Below are positions 54,501-64,000 of a stretch of DNA of 64,000 bases, piece by piece. Within the stretch, counting starts at the first letter, position 1; the number at the start of each line of letters is the position of its first letter. The stretch spans positions 124,001 to 188,000 of the forward strand of contig VCJN01002344.1 in NCBI GenBank assembly GCA_006384855.1, given 5' to 3'. This stretch comes from Tetraselmis striata (lineage: Eukaryota > Chlorophyta > Chlorodendrophyceae > Chlorodendrales > Chlorodendraceae). The notes beneath the pieces are model-generated. The model did not search any database and was not told the DNA's origin. It was given only the letters and a program-made list of their open reading frames with translations. The position numbers were made by a program, and so were the translations under genes.

Positions 54501-54749
54501 GCGTCCGCCGGGTGTCCGAGTATCATGATATTCGTGTATTTTAGAGTGCATGATTTGTTTATCGGCAGCAGGTATGCAGATTTTATCAGCCATCCAACAA
54601 AGGTTATCGGTAGAGTTAAAGTTGACACCGACAGGTATACGGGGGCCTGAATATTTGTATCAATGCTATAGCCGTGGCGAATGCGGTTAAGCAATGAGGG
54701 GTCAACTTGCAGGTGACACATCGACGAGAGAAAATCATGCATATCCTCT

Positions 54750-56200
54750 ACTTCGCAGTCAAGTAATCTTTTCTCAGCGGCGAGGACATCATGTTTAAGA
54801 TCATGTCGGCGGGATAGGGCGTCAGCTTCATTTTGACTACCTTTGCGGTAAAGTATTGACAGAATAGGTTTTTGAGTGCGGTTGAGATGGCAAGATAAAG
54901 TGAAATGTCAAAGAGCCAGAGGGCGTGGCGGCGGCCGAGGGCATCTTGAGTTGGGAAATGACGTAAGGTGGCATGATCCGTGATTACTGTAATGCTAGCA
55001 GCACCTTCGATATAGCGGCGCCATTCTTTAAGCGCGCAAACAACACCCAATAGTTCTTGGTCAATATGTAGGATAATTTGTGTGAGCAGGTTGTAGTATT
55101 TTGGCAAAGTAAGCGCACGGGCGTATCTTGTTGGAATCGTCTTTTTGTAAAAGAACGGCGCCTAAAGCGTATTTACTGGCATCCGTGGATATGACGAATT
55201 CCGCGTCAGGACCGGTCTTAGGACTCATTAGTACACGGGCAGAACAGAGCGCGTGTTTCAGTGCATTAAACGCAGTGTGTTGGCGTACATCCCACTCGAA
55301 AGTTTTCTTTTTGCGAGTAATGTCGTAAAGGGGTGCAGCTAAGTGAGAGTATTTGTGTATGTATCGGCGGTAAAAATTGCAAAAGCCTAGGAACTGCTGG
55401 ACCTGCTGAACAGACCGCGGCGGGGACCAGTTCTTAACGGCGGAGACTTTATTATCATAGGGGCGTAGGCCAACTTTGCTGACCATGTGCCCTAAGTACT
55501 CGAGCTCGTGTTTACCGAAAAAACACTTAGGTAACAGTAGTCGTATATCATTCTGCGCCAGTAAGCCGAGTGTGATGCCAAGATGGTGGAGGTGTTCGTC
55601 GAGAGAGTTGCTGAAAATTAAAACGTCGTCAAGGTAAACGAGGATAAAGGTGTGTTTGTGAGGCTGTAGAACATGGTTCATCCAGCGTTGGAAGGCAGAG
55701 GAGGCGTTTGTGAGGCCAAAGGGCATTACTAGAAACTCAAACGGACCGAACTGGCATTTAAACGAAGTTTTTTGTACGTTAGAGTCTTTGATGCGAAGTT
55801 CGTGGCATCCGAGAGCAAGGTCGAGAGCAGAGTAAACTGCAGCACAAGACAGCATCATATCGAGTACCATGTCCGCGTTGGGTACATGAAACTCGATTCG
55901 TTTGGTGTATTTGTTAAGCTGACGGTAGTCGATGCACATGCAGAGGCCGCCGTTTGCCTTTCGAGCGAACATGTCAGAGGCGGCAAAGGGGGAGAAAGAT
56001 TCACGGATAAAACCCTTCTCTAAGAAGCTGTTAAGTTTTTTTAATTCCTCTAATTCAGCGGGTGAAAGTCGGTAGATTATTCCGGCCGGAACATAGGCAA
56101 TTTTGGTTAGTGGTATTTCAAGGTCGAGGCCAGAGCGTGATTGCGGTAGGGAGTCAAGGGGTTGGCAAATAGAGCGGTGCTTAAGCAGTATAGACTGTAC
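54750..56200 (-). pseudogene. Reverse transcriptase and RNase H of the chromovirus
   Basis: From about 56100: LSPAELEELKKLNSFLEKGF, GGLCMCIDYRQLNK, YSALDLALGCHELRI (motif A), FGPFEFLVMPFGLTNASSAF (motif B) and YLDDVLIFS (motif C), then TDASKYALGAVLLQKDDSNK (RNase H start). A frameshift at about 55080 leads to DQELLGVVCALKEWRRYIEG and TDHATLRHFPTQDALGRRHA, and a further shift at about 54850 to NEADALSRRHDL. Catalytic residues are present, but the frame is broken. Confidence 0.92.
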
Positions 56201-56212
56201 GTGTTTAGTGTA

Positions 56213-57010
56213 TTATGTGCTTTGGTCAGTAGTCACTGCCGCGATGTCGGAGTCAATTTGGTCCGCGGTAGTTGTTTCAGTAGCGTCATATTCTTTTAGG
56301 ATTGCGCAGAAAAATACAGTATTCGGATCTTTTCGCTTTATCTCACGAGCCATAGCATTAGCGTGAACGATATCGACGTTAGATTCGCGGGACTGAGTAG
56401 GGCAGATTATTTCATTGCCATCGGGAAAAGTTAATTTACCGGTTGGCCAATCAATATCGGGGTTGTGCGATTTTAGGAAGGACATGCCCAGTACACAGTT
56501 GAACGAGTTATGTAGTGTAGTAACGATAAATTCAACTGTAGCCGTATAACCGTTTATATTCAACTTGAGGATGCATGAATTAGCCGCGAGAGAGAGGCGG
56601 TCATCAGCCATGACGATCCGTATTTTATTATTTAGAGGTTGAGTGGGTCATTTGTTTAGGCGGACATACTGTTCATCAATAAAGCAAAGGGTAGCGCCGC
56701 TATCGAGCATCATAGTAGCGGGCGGTAAAGCAGGGTGTTTAGCTAGGTTTGGTTTGAGTAATAGCAGATCGTTGTCGTTCATAGACGTTATAAAGGCTTT
56801 TTCTGTTTCAAAGCGGGGTTGGTGCGATCTGACCCGGGCACGCGGGATGTATGTCTTACCTTGAGATTCGTAGCTGAGGGCTTTGTAGTCCTTAGTGACC
56901 ATGACAGAATTAATGGCGGCAGCCTCACGTTCCTCGACAGTGCTATCTGCGAGGTATACGTCAACTTTCCACTGTGTGGGTGGCATCGGCAAGTCCTCAG
57001 TGGCAGATGT
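56213..57010 (-). pseudogene. Retroviral-type aspartic protease of the chromovirus
   Basis: Contains ATMMLDSGATLCFIDEQY with the D-S-G-A active site, a TGA at about 56649, then NINGYTATVEFIVTTLHNS and CVLGMSFLKSHNPDIDW (the conserved L-G-M flap/C-terminal block). A TAA at about 56211 separates it from RT. Confidence 0.85.
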
Positions 57011-57611
57011 GGCAGTGTGGAACAGGTAGGTACCCGCGGGGTAGGAATGGAGTCGTTTGTACTTTTTCAGTATAGGGGTCCAAGATTTCCCTAAGTCAAA
57101 AGACCAGCGGGGCAAAATGATTATGGCACGGGTGTCATAAGGTGATTCCTGGCGTTGAGACTCAAAATGTTCGAGAATTTGATTCGTCGTACGGTGGGTT
57201 TATTAGTACAGTGTGACCAATTGCTGAAGTGGAGGTAAAGGGTATATCTTTAGAGCAATACTCAGGGCAAACCGCGTCAAACGCAGAGGCACAAGCGTCA
57301 AGAGTTATGGGACCATATTCGGAGTTTAGTCGAGACATTTCAGTTTTATCAAAACGAATAGAGTCAGGTGGGCAGGCAGGTGGTCGGTTAATATTCTTTT
57401 TAGCCTGCCGTTGTTTAGCGTACTGGCGTTGGCGGAACCGGCGAATAGCAGAACGTTTCTCAGTACGAGACAAGCCCTCGGTTGGATTATCCGCAGGGAT
57501 GGCAAAGTCAGCGGCAGACATGGACCTACGAACCTGCTCGCTGGTGAGCGCCACTGGTTCGTGCGACTCGGTGGGCAATACCGAGGAGGCCTCAGCGTGC
57601 GCATCAGCCAC
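57010..57611 (-). pseudogene. Dam-like N6-adenine DNA methyltransferase domain inside the Ty3 polyprotein
   Basis: The polyprotein starts at an ATG at 57611 (MADAHAEASSVLPTESHEPV). After a basic segment (SAIRRFRQRQYAKQRQAKK) it reads LNSEYGPITLDACASAFDAV, CPEYCSKDIPF and GHTVLINPPYD, then, after a one-base shift at about 57180, FESQRQESPYDTRAIIILPR and YKRLHSYPAGTYLFH. The pattern (a D-A-C-A-S block, a Cys-Pro-x-Tyr-Cys spacer and the catalytic N-P-P-Y) matches phage-type Dam methyltransferases as I know them from Pfam PF05869. The domain lies between gag and protease on the same strand. It could be active DNA-modifying machinery in intact relatives or a repurposed fold. Confidence 0.7.
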
Positions 57612-57869
57612 GCACTAGGGCGGCGGTAGCTGGGCTATTCTCGTCCGGATGCAGTGCCATTGTAGATCGGGCCTCAGAGGTCGGGGGATAACACGGCGGA
57701 GCTGGGACAAATTCGATTGAATTGCAATTCGAACGTCTGACGGCATACTCCGCCCCAACCCGTCGTTGGTCATTCAGGTTCATGGCCTTAAGACCCTTAG
57801 AGGTTTTGGTGGCAGCGACTTTAGCTTGCCAAGCCTTTTTGTCAGTTTGTCTTAGGACAGACCATAATA

Positions 57870-58826
57870 GAATGGCCTACTTTACCATAGCCGGAGCAGA
57901 TTCCAGTATAACGGCCATATCCGGCCAAGCCGGGAATCGGCCTAGTGCCTCAGCCAGAGGCCTGCGAGGGGTTAGGCTGAGGATTAGAGGGCGGTCTTGG
58001 CAGAACGGCAGAAGGAAAAGGGCCAGCACCGGGGCGGATATCATTATTTGGCGGGTTAGAACCAGGATTACCGTTGGCACGGCGCTTGGCAACAGCAGTC
58101 ATACCAGCGAACTCAGCGTCGACAGCTCCTCATCGAGATGGCGACGAAGGGTGTCCAGGGTTGTCAGCTCCTCGCGGGCGACCATCGCTGCTGCCTCCAC
58201 GCGGGCGTTGGTCTGCTCCGTGAGCTGAGACAAGATGAGTCCAGCCATAGCAAATTCGTTGGGGCGGTCCGCCTCGGGGAGCAGATGAAACGCTCGGACG
58301 ATCTTGGACGCAAGATCGACTGAGTTGCGCGCCATAGACGGGTTGTTGGGGGCGATCTTGAGGTTCTTGACATGCTTGTGGACGAGGGAGTGAAAGGTCG
58401 CGCAGCCGTGCAGTTTATTGATAAGCTTGCTCCTGAAGTCGGAAAAGTCGGCGAAGTAGGTAGCACGGGTGATGCCGGTGGTCACTTCACGGTCGACAGG
58501 AGTCAGGGAGTCGATGAGGGCACGGTAGAGGACGCCGGTCTCGCTGTCGGAGTCGAACTGGCGGAGTACCCATTGCTCAAGAGCAGGGGTCTAGTAGAGG
58601 CCGTGGACAGTTTCGGCGATGTTAGAAAGGAAGCGGTTGAGGGCAGACAGGTCGCGACGGTCAGAGATGCGTCGATCGGCAGGGATGTCGTTGGCAGGGG
58701 CGCGGATGGCGAACTTGGAGAGCTCAGCTTGGGTAGCACGAGAGACCGGTCGATATCCATAGGTTGAGTCGTGGTAGAAGGTTGAGCAGGGAGAGCGGTA
58801 GCTTGGCTGCGGGTTGATACGGGCAT
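57870..58826 (-). pseudogene. Gag of the chromovirus
   Basis: ATG at 58826 (MPVSTRSQATALP). A frameshift at about 58755 leads to SRATQAELSKFAIRAPANDI. A TAG at about 58591 interrupts the frame, which continues with LRQFDSDSETGVLYRALIDS and a helical capsid-like segment (ATYFADFSDFRSKLINKLHG) to 58099. After another shift and a stop there is a zinc-knuckle remnant CSGYGKVGHSIMVC. The second cysteine of the C-x2-C-x4-H-x4-C motif is replaced by Tyr (TAT for TGT). Confidence 0.8.
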
Positions 58827-58866
58827 AAGCTGAGAAGCGCGGGGGGGGTGGGGGGGGGGGGGGGGC

Positions 58867-58887
58867 GACCAGGACTCGCGAAACCAA
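58867..58887 (-). promoter_or_regulatory. Primer-binding site
   Basis: Next to the 5' LTR the minus strand reads TGGTTTCGCGAGTCCTGGT, whose complement ends in CGCGAAACCA, the form expected for a tRNA 3' end with CCA. The tRNA species is not identified. Confidence 0.8.
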
Positions 58888-59265
58888 TGTGAGGTACAGT
58901 AATGCCCTAATGCAATTAGGGGCAAGAAGGCAAAGGTTGTGAGGAAACAGTATCGAATGTTACAGGATCATCAGTTGGTTCAGCTTTTTATCGGCAGTCA
59001 ACAGCACATAGACAGAGCAGCGGCAGAGCAATTCAGCGGTCAGTCTTGGGCATTGCGGAAATATAGCGTCGGGGAATGTCAGTAGCAACATCGGGAACTG
59101 ATAGTAGTAGCATTGGTGATTGGATTGATAATGATAAACGGTATGCGTACATGTTACAGTACGAGTTACAGAAGTACGGCAGGTAGTGATATGACATAGG
59201 AAATGATAATAATATGAGATAAGTGGTTATGTGGGTGTAGTGCAGGGTTAGGTGTAGTCCTAACA
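58888..59265 (-). repeat. 5' LTR of the chromovirus
   Basis: 378 bp, with the extra AATGCAATT-type insertion relative to the 3' LTR near 58910, followed by the second GATTC (59266-59270). Confidence 0.97.
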
Positions 59266-59270
59266 GATTC

Positions 59271-59489
59271 GCCATCGGCACATTTCCTCGTGGTGGTAAG
59301 GCGGGCCCACCGCGCGCGAAGCATGGTGCGTGGACTTAGCGGACTAAGCGGGCGCGGGTCGTGCGGGTGCGGGTGCTAACTACCACGCACACGTTTACAA
59401 CCACTCTTATGTGACCTTATGTATTATTGCGCGTTTACTTTGCGATTTTAGCGTATTTTATTGCAGTTTCTGTTTTTTTTCCGGCGCCC
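59271..59489. other. Spacer, nothing recognised
   Basis: Interrupted target sequence on the right side of the chromovirus. No gene. Confidence 0.4.
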
Positions 59490-59705
59490 TCTAGCGGGCG
59501 GGTATCGCGGGTAACTTTTGAAGCGCATACGCCAAACTCGGCCATGGGCTCGCGACGCAAGATAGCCGCAACATCACCCCGCACGTTTTCAAAGTAGAGC
59601 ATGTGAATACCCTAGATAACCCTAGATGTACACCGCGCACATGCGGTGTAACGCATTTACATCTTGCAAGATGTAGCATTTCACCACTGCTATCTGTAAA
59701 TGCGA
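59490..59705 (-). repeat. Dispersed repeat D, copy 2
   Basis: Inverted match to 13965-14180, with CTAGCGGGCGGGTATCGC at one edge and ACATCACCCCGCA in the middle; diverged and with a small duplication (CCCTAGATAACCCTAGAT). Confidence 0.65.
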
Positions 59706-59984
59706 ATATGGCCACCGTACGCCATCGCATTCATTGTGCGACTACTAGGGGCAGCTAGCTCGAGGGAAGATGAGGATACCGCCCTATGCCCACAGCAAGT
59801 TAGCAATCGGTTTGACGACATGTGGCGTGCACGGATTAACACCCGCCCGTTCACTACTTTGACGAGTGTAGTGGGATGGAAAATGTAATGTGCATATTTG
59901 GTATTGCCGCCGATTTCGTAGGCAAGTGTTTTCAGTTTACAACCTCAATTTGGGGATGTGCATGTTTCTCTCTATGTGTCATGC

Positions 59985-60950
59985 TCCCTCGCTCAAAACC
60001 TTTGCTAGTCGCCCAGAAATTGAGGCGCAGATTTGTTTGCATCGTTCTATTGATATATTGCCCCATTTGCGATGGAGTGGACTATCATAGCTGCGGAAGC
60101 TTTCGAATCTCATTCCCCGCAGGTAATCCTCAACTATGTTCCACATGTTTTCGACAGAGTTCAAATCTGGGGAGCACGGAGGTGCGCGCACCACTGTGAT
60201 GTGCGGGATTTTTGGCCATGTCAACATTGTTTTTTTGCCCTATGCGGAGAGGCGCCGTCTTCATATACCGCGAGCGGCTGCCCGCCAGAGCCGCGCACCT
60301 TTAGCAGTAACGAATAGATTCTCAATCACCTTGCAGTATTCTTCCGCACCACACCTTTTTGCTTTGTATTCCTTCCGCCATGTGGTTCGGTGGTTCCCGT
60401 GACTGCACACAAGCTAGACACGCCATTCGATGCCAATGCGATGTGTAGGTGTGCTTGGTTTGGATGCTTGTCTACCGCTTGCTTCACTAGCATGCCGCGG
60501 CGTTGCCACCCCCGTCTCTCCGAGAGCTTTTGCAGCCGAAACATCTTAGAATATGTGAACATTCAGTTTTGTATGTCTGACGTTCTGTTCTTTTTTACCC
60601 ATTCTAATCGTTGTTGCTCATGATTCTTAGTGAGTCGTTGCCTCTTATCCATTGAATTGCAACCCCTCATGCCGCCATCGCTTCAAAGTGTGGCAAACAG
60701 TGCTCGTATTTTAGCTGACTGTCTTTGCCGTATGGCCACGCGTCCTCAGTCGGCAAGCAAGAGCAATAGTGGTGGCCCCTATGACTTCCTTTCCCTCGGC
60801 CATTTGTCTCGCCGCCGAAGCAGCCTTGCTGTTGATGACGCGCGAACTCCCTTGCCGCACGCGGTTACAATAGCCTTCTCCTGTTTCAGCGCGTCGAGCC
60901 CACCGGCGGACGAATTTCTCGTTGCGGCTCATCGCCCTCGCTGTTTCAGC
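59985..60950 (-). pseudogene. Tc1/mariner-type transposase, degenerate
   Basis: Minus strand. 60932-60711 holds a helix-turn-helix-like region (KFVRRWARRAETGEGYCNRV, ATTIALACRLRTRGHTAKTV). 60545-60326 reads FRLQKLSERRGWQRRGMLVK. About 60270-60240 gives VYEDGASPHRAKK (second catalytic Asp, D-x-A-x-x-H) and 60200-60140 gives APPCSPDLNSVENMWNIVED (the P-x-S-P-D-L-N-x-x-E block with the final Glu). Blocks are in different frames with stops between them. No terminal inverted repeats or TA duplications were located. Confidence 0.8.
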
Positions 60951-61740
60951 AACGTTCCGCCATGCTTCCGCAGCTCGATTGGCGCGGCCTCTCTATCCTA
61001 AAGCAGCGTGCTTGTTGCCACGGTCGTTCGAGTTTTCGTCGACAATTCTAGACGAGCGTGTCAGCTGAGTTTGAGGCGGAGGGCTTGGGAGGCCGAGAGA
61101 TAAAGTGTCGGCTTGTGGGGCTGCGGGAGCCTTATGATCTAGGAAGCCCGATGGGAGTGCATATGTATCGGAACTTCCGAGGGTCTCGGCAGAAATTTCG
61201 GCGTGTTTAGTGATATACTCATCTTTATGGACAAGTATGTATCACGTTCTACACTTTGGCCCACGGATGCAGTGATAATAGACACTGCATAGTATGATTG
61301 TATTTACCACGGAATTCTAGGATTTCGGGGGCGCCCCTTAATAGTGTACAATAGAAATGCTGACATTGAGCACAGTTCCATGGGGCGCCATCGATCCCAT
61401 AACCCGCACTGAAATAAATCAATAAATAACTATGCGGCCATTAGCGGACGATCACGCAAGGGGTCAACATACCGAAAACATCCTTGCAGCACGATGTATG
61501 TCATGCAAGGGGCGCCCACCCAAAGTGAAAAGTAAGCATGTAAGCTTTAGGCGAAAGGCTTTAGCGCAGGCCAAAAGAAGGTTTGCATCAAAGGAAATCG
61601 TTATATTGCACCGGGGTGTACACGGCTTTATACAACTATCGGCTTGGCAGTCGTTCGCATGCAAGCATTAGGCTTTGGTATGCAATATAGGCTTGGAGTC
61701 ATCAAGGAGTCATCGGGGCATAATGCCTGACGACGGCAGG
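60951..61740. other. No convincing gene
   Basis: A 79-codon plus ORF (61432-61671, RKALAQAKRRFASKEIVI) has balanced composition but no recognised domain. Confidence 0.3.
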
Positions 61741-62965
61741 ACGTGTGACAAGCACACGGCATATGTGTGTGGGCGGATCAGCAGCTTAGTTGCATGTGGA
61801 AGTTGCGTAAGTATAGGGAAGCGAGTGGTACGAGTATGACTGTATAGGTGTGCGGGTATAGGTATGCATGCAGTGTTATGGTGGTAACCCTAACACTCCA
61901 TCCCGGCCCAAAATGTAGACCTACGGGATACGCAAAGGGAAGCGGGCATGGTATTTGGCGGATAGGGCACGATGATCAGTGTGCGTGCGCAAGTATTGCC
62001 ACAGGAACAAGATTGTGTTGGGCATAATCATGGAGAATATCACAACTTTTCCGATTTGCATATGGACCCCAGGAATCGTGGGATACGGGATAGCAGTGCA
62101 AAGCAAAAGGCAAGCGAAGTTGGTAGGAGTTGGCAGGCGGAGTTTGGCAAGCTGACTGCAAAGCAATATGTGTGACGTTGCCATAGCAAATGGCAGGCGA
62201 AGTTGGCAGGAGTTGGCATGCGGAGTTTGACAAGGTGACTGCGAAGCAATATGAGTGACGTAGACATCCGGTAGACTGTATTGGGGCGAGTTTAACGGTT
62301 GGCATATGCTACATATGCTCAATACTTAGGTATTGGCGAGTTCTAACTTTCAGTTATGTATTTCTGCATCAGGTATTTTAGCGATGTCAATGTAATCCGC
62401 GAAGTCCACGTGTTGGTATAACAAGTTAGCGGGTGTGAGCGGGTTCGTGCCGTAGCGCGCGTCAAGCGGAGTGCGTGTAGCTGCGGATTGGTAGGCGTCG
62501 TGGCATCAATTAGAACCGACGAGGGATAAGTTATATGGCCAGGCGTCATTACGTAACGAGCACGAGTGGAACATGTTTTGTCATAACCGAGGTGAAGCGG
62601 GGATTGCGGTCTTTCATTGTTATGCGACAAAGGTCGTGGGGGCAGAAAATATTGTAAATAAATAAACGGGCAAGCCGAGGAGCGTCTACGTGGGTACTAC
62701 AAGGGGTGAAGTGGGCTTGAACTGTAAATGTGCGTACACGTGTGGGTGTAGCGGCAAAGATATTTCGCAAACGGCGGCATGCCAGTGATAAACAAAGTTT
62801 ATGGGAATAATTGCCTAGGGGCAGATGTTTGGCTGTAAGGGAGACACGGAGCCTATGGGTTGTTGTGAAAGTTTTCGCAGGTTGGTAAGGTGGGCAAGTC
62901 TGTTGCGCATAATGGGTCACCATATGTTTTCCAAATACTAGTGGGAGTGCGTGCGGCATCAAGCA
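61741..62965 (-). mobile_element. Decayed Ty3/gypsy fragment
   Basis: The segment ending at about 61900 (GGTGGTAACCCTAACA followed by CTCCATCCCGGCC) mirrors the LTR end/polypurine junction of the chromovirus and is probably an LTR end. On the minus strand, 62800-62590 reads VQAHFTPCSTHVDAPRLARL and KDRNPRFTSV (integrase core around the second Asp) and 62460-62350 RYGTNPLTPANLLYQ, both recognisable counterparts of the intact element's integrase. A large deletion and many stops remain. The family is related to, but distinct from, 52767-59265. Confidence 0.65.
62095..62262 (+). repeat. Two-copy tandem repeat of about 78 bp in the Ty3 fragment
   Basis: GGCAAGCGAAGTTGGTAGGA... and GGCAGGCGAAGTTGGCAGGA..., each ending CAAAGCAATATGTG or GCGAAGCAATATGAG plus TGACGT. 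Confidence 0.8.
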
Positions 62966-63169
62966 AGGTGGCCGGCAGCGTGGGTACAGTATTTCCGGAA
63001 TGACCGAATCAAGACAGAATTTGTCTGAGGCGGGCAGGCATACGTATCAGCTATCTAGCATAATCCGTCGCTGGAAATATAATATGTGATTGCGAATACG
63101 GTTACCATAGTCGTAGTTTGCTTCGGTGGTATAGCTGTGGCGAATTGGCCGATTATCAATTCTAGATTA
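62966..63169. other. Spacer, nothing recognised
   Basis: AT-richer DNA between the Ty3 fragment and family C. Confidence 0.35.
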
Positions 63170-64000
63170 ACTGATTACATGTGCTAGCTGCCAAATTCAA
63201 GAATCCATCTAGAAATCCAGAAGAAAATCTAGCTACGGGTCACAAGAGGCAAGAACCGCCATGACAACCACCGACCAGGCATCGCCACTCCACGCATTAG
63301 GGACGCTCTCCCAATCACACAATCCCGGGCCACTCCAATAGCGGTGCTAGGCCGAATGTGATGTGAAGGCGCCGACAGGAAAGGGGCTTCGAAGTAGAGG
63401 TATCGCAGTAAGAAGCGGAAGTGGGGGGTCCAACCTAGAACGGGGCGCCACGGGCGTGCAACATGCGCAGGCGACCCAGCGCCAAATCCGCCGCCAACTC
63501 GGTCGCGTCCCCTTCCGCCAAACGTAGAACGCCTTCCACAGCACAACATCCCGGGCAACTACTCCAATAGCGGCGCTTAGCCGAATGTGATTCGGAGGCG
63601 CCAACATGACAGGAAGGGGGAGAGTGCTCAACGAGTAGGGAATGGAGAGCCGACCCGGCCAACAACCACATAAGACACCGGTGTCCAGCGCGCGCTGTTC
63701 CGCCCAACGCCAAAACTCGGTCGCGTCCCCTTCCGCCAAACGTAGAACTCCCTTCCCAGCACAACATCCCGGGCCACTCCAATAGCGGCAGTAGGCCGAA
63801 TGTGATGTGGAGGCGCTGACAGGTGAGGAAGGGAGAGGGTGCTCAAAGAACAGCGAACGGGGAGTTGACCGGACCAACAACGACGTAAGACACCGGTGTT
63901 CAGCTCACGCTGCTCCTCCGCGGCAGTTACAGCACGGGCGGGGCCAAGACTACCAAGGTGCCACCCGTGCACGATCCCCGCCCCCATCCCCAGCCGGGGG
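63170..64000 (-). repeat. Family C repeat copy, three internal units, runs off window
   Basis: The minus-strand tail (GAATTTGGCAGCTAGCACATGTAAT side at 63176) is followed by three instances of the GGCCGAATGTGAT-type block (about 63351, 63576 and 63791; spacings about 225 and 215 bp). The end at 63900-64000 matches the beginning of the plus-strand copy at 8900-9060 (GGGGATGGGGGCGGGG; CACGGGTGG). Confidence 0.75.

Larger units (their letters stand above)
52767..59265 (-). mobile_element. Ty3/gypsy chromovirus LTR retrotransposon, complete but inactive (6.5 kb)
   Basis: Two LTRs (58888-59265, 378 bp, 5' LTR; 52767-53141, 375 bp, 3' LTR) begin TGTTAGGAC and end GTACCTCACA on the minus strand. 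They are flanked by the 5-bp target duplication GATTC (52762-52766 and 59266-59270). Internal order on the minus strand is primer-binding site, gag with zinc knuckle, Dam-like methyltransferase domain, aspartic protease, RT, RNase H, integrase, chromodomain: Ty3-type order, with a chromodomain defining a chromovirus. The LTRs differ by a 9-bp indel and roughly 20 substitutions, and the coding region has about three stops and at least five frameshifts, so the insertion is old. It is lower in GC than its surroundings. Confidence 0.97.

Overview
This is nuclear DNA from a eukaryote with a large, repeat-rich genome. Two host genes are broken into many short exons with GT-AG introns. One is a plant/animal-type molybdenum-cofactor enzyme (CNX2/MOCS1A-like MoaA) with an N-terminal extension that looks like an organelle-targeting region. 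The mix of mobile elements (a DIRS/PAT-type element with split direct repeats, retrotransposons with PD-(D/E)XK endonucleases, a chromovirus, tRNA-derived SINEs) resembles what is known from green algae. A chlorophyte or prasinophyte alga is my best guess, but it is an inference and no species can be named. No prokaryotic operons, rRNA or functional tRNA genes were seen.

Host genes are sparse: a J-domain protein (about 4284-5279, +), CNX2 (5511-8056, -, nine exons giving 498 aa), an EamA/DMT-type membrane transporter (49529-51174, +, two exons) and a convergent 140-aa protein of unknown function (51350-51772, -). A further degenerate zinc-finger gene or transposon gene lies at 44.5-47.4 kb (-).

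Almost everything else is mobile or repetitive. 1-2066: a broken ORF1/gag-like reading frame (-) that runs off the window. 2150-3225: a retrotransposon fragment with a 5' inversion (twin priming). 8.3-9.6 kb and 63.2-64 kb: a repeat family with internal tandem units of about 220 bp. 9778-10744 and 14528-15488: two copies of a PIF/Harbinger-like non-autonomous DNA transposon with TTA target duplications. 11050-11962, 17793-19140 and 35160-39165: copies of one endonuclease-bearing retrotransposon family ('family A'). 17471-17727 and 48055-48308: tRNA-derived SINEs. 19145-23172: a DIRS/PAT-like element. 23573-27533: a second endonuclease-type retrotransposon with a 1243-codon open frame. 29390-31262: a Mutator-like transposase remnant. 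40.7-47.6 kb: satellite and minisatellite DNA with a Cys-rich ORF. 52767-59265: a full-length Ty3/chromovirus with 375-378-bp LTRs and a GATTC target duplication, carrying a Dam-like adenine methyltransferase domain. 59985-60950: a Tc1/mariner remnant. 61.9-62.96 kb: a second, badly decayed Ty3 element.

Most element genes carry several frameshifts and stops, so the window is mainly a graveyard. Three points stand out: the methylase-like domain inside the Ty3 polyprotein, the same short 3'-terminal motif (GCTAGCTCATGTAA) at the ends of elements with unrelated bodies, and the unusual number of long poly-G/poly-C runs (about 20 in 64 kb), two of which sit inside introns of host genes.
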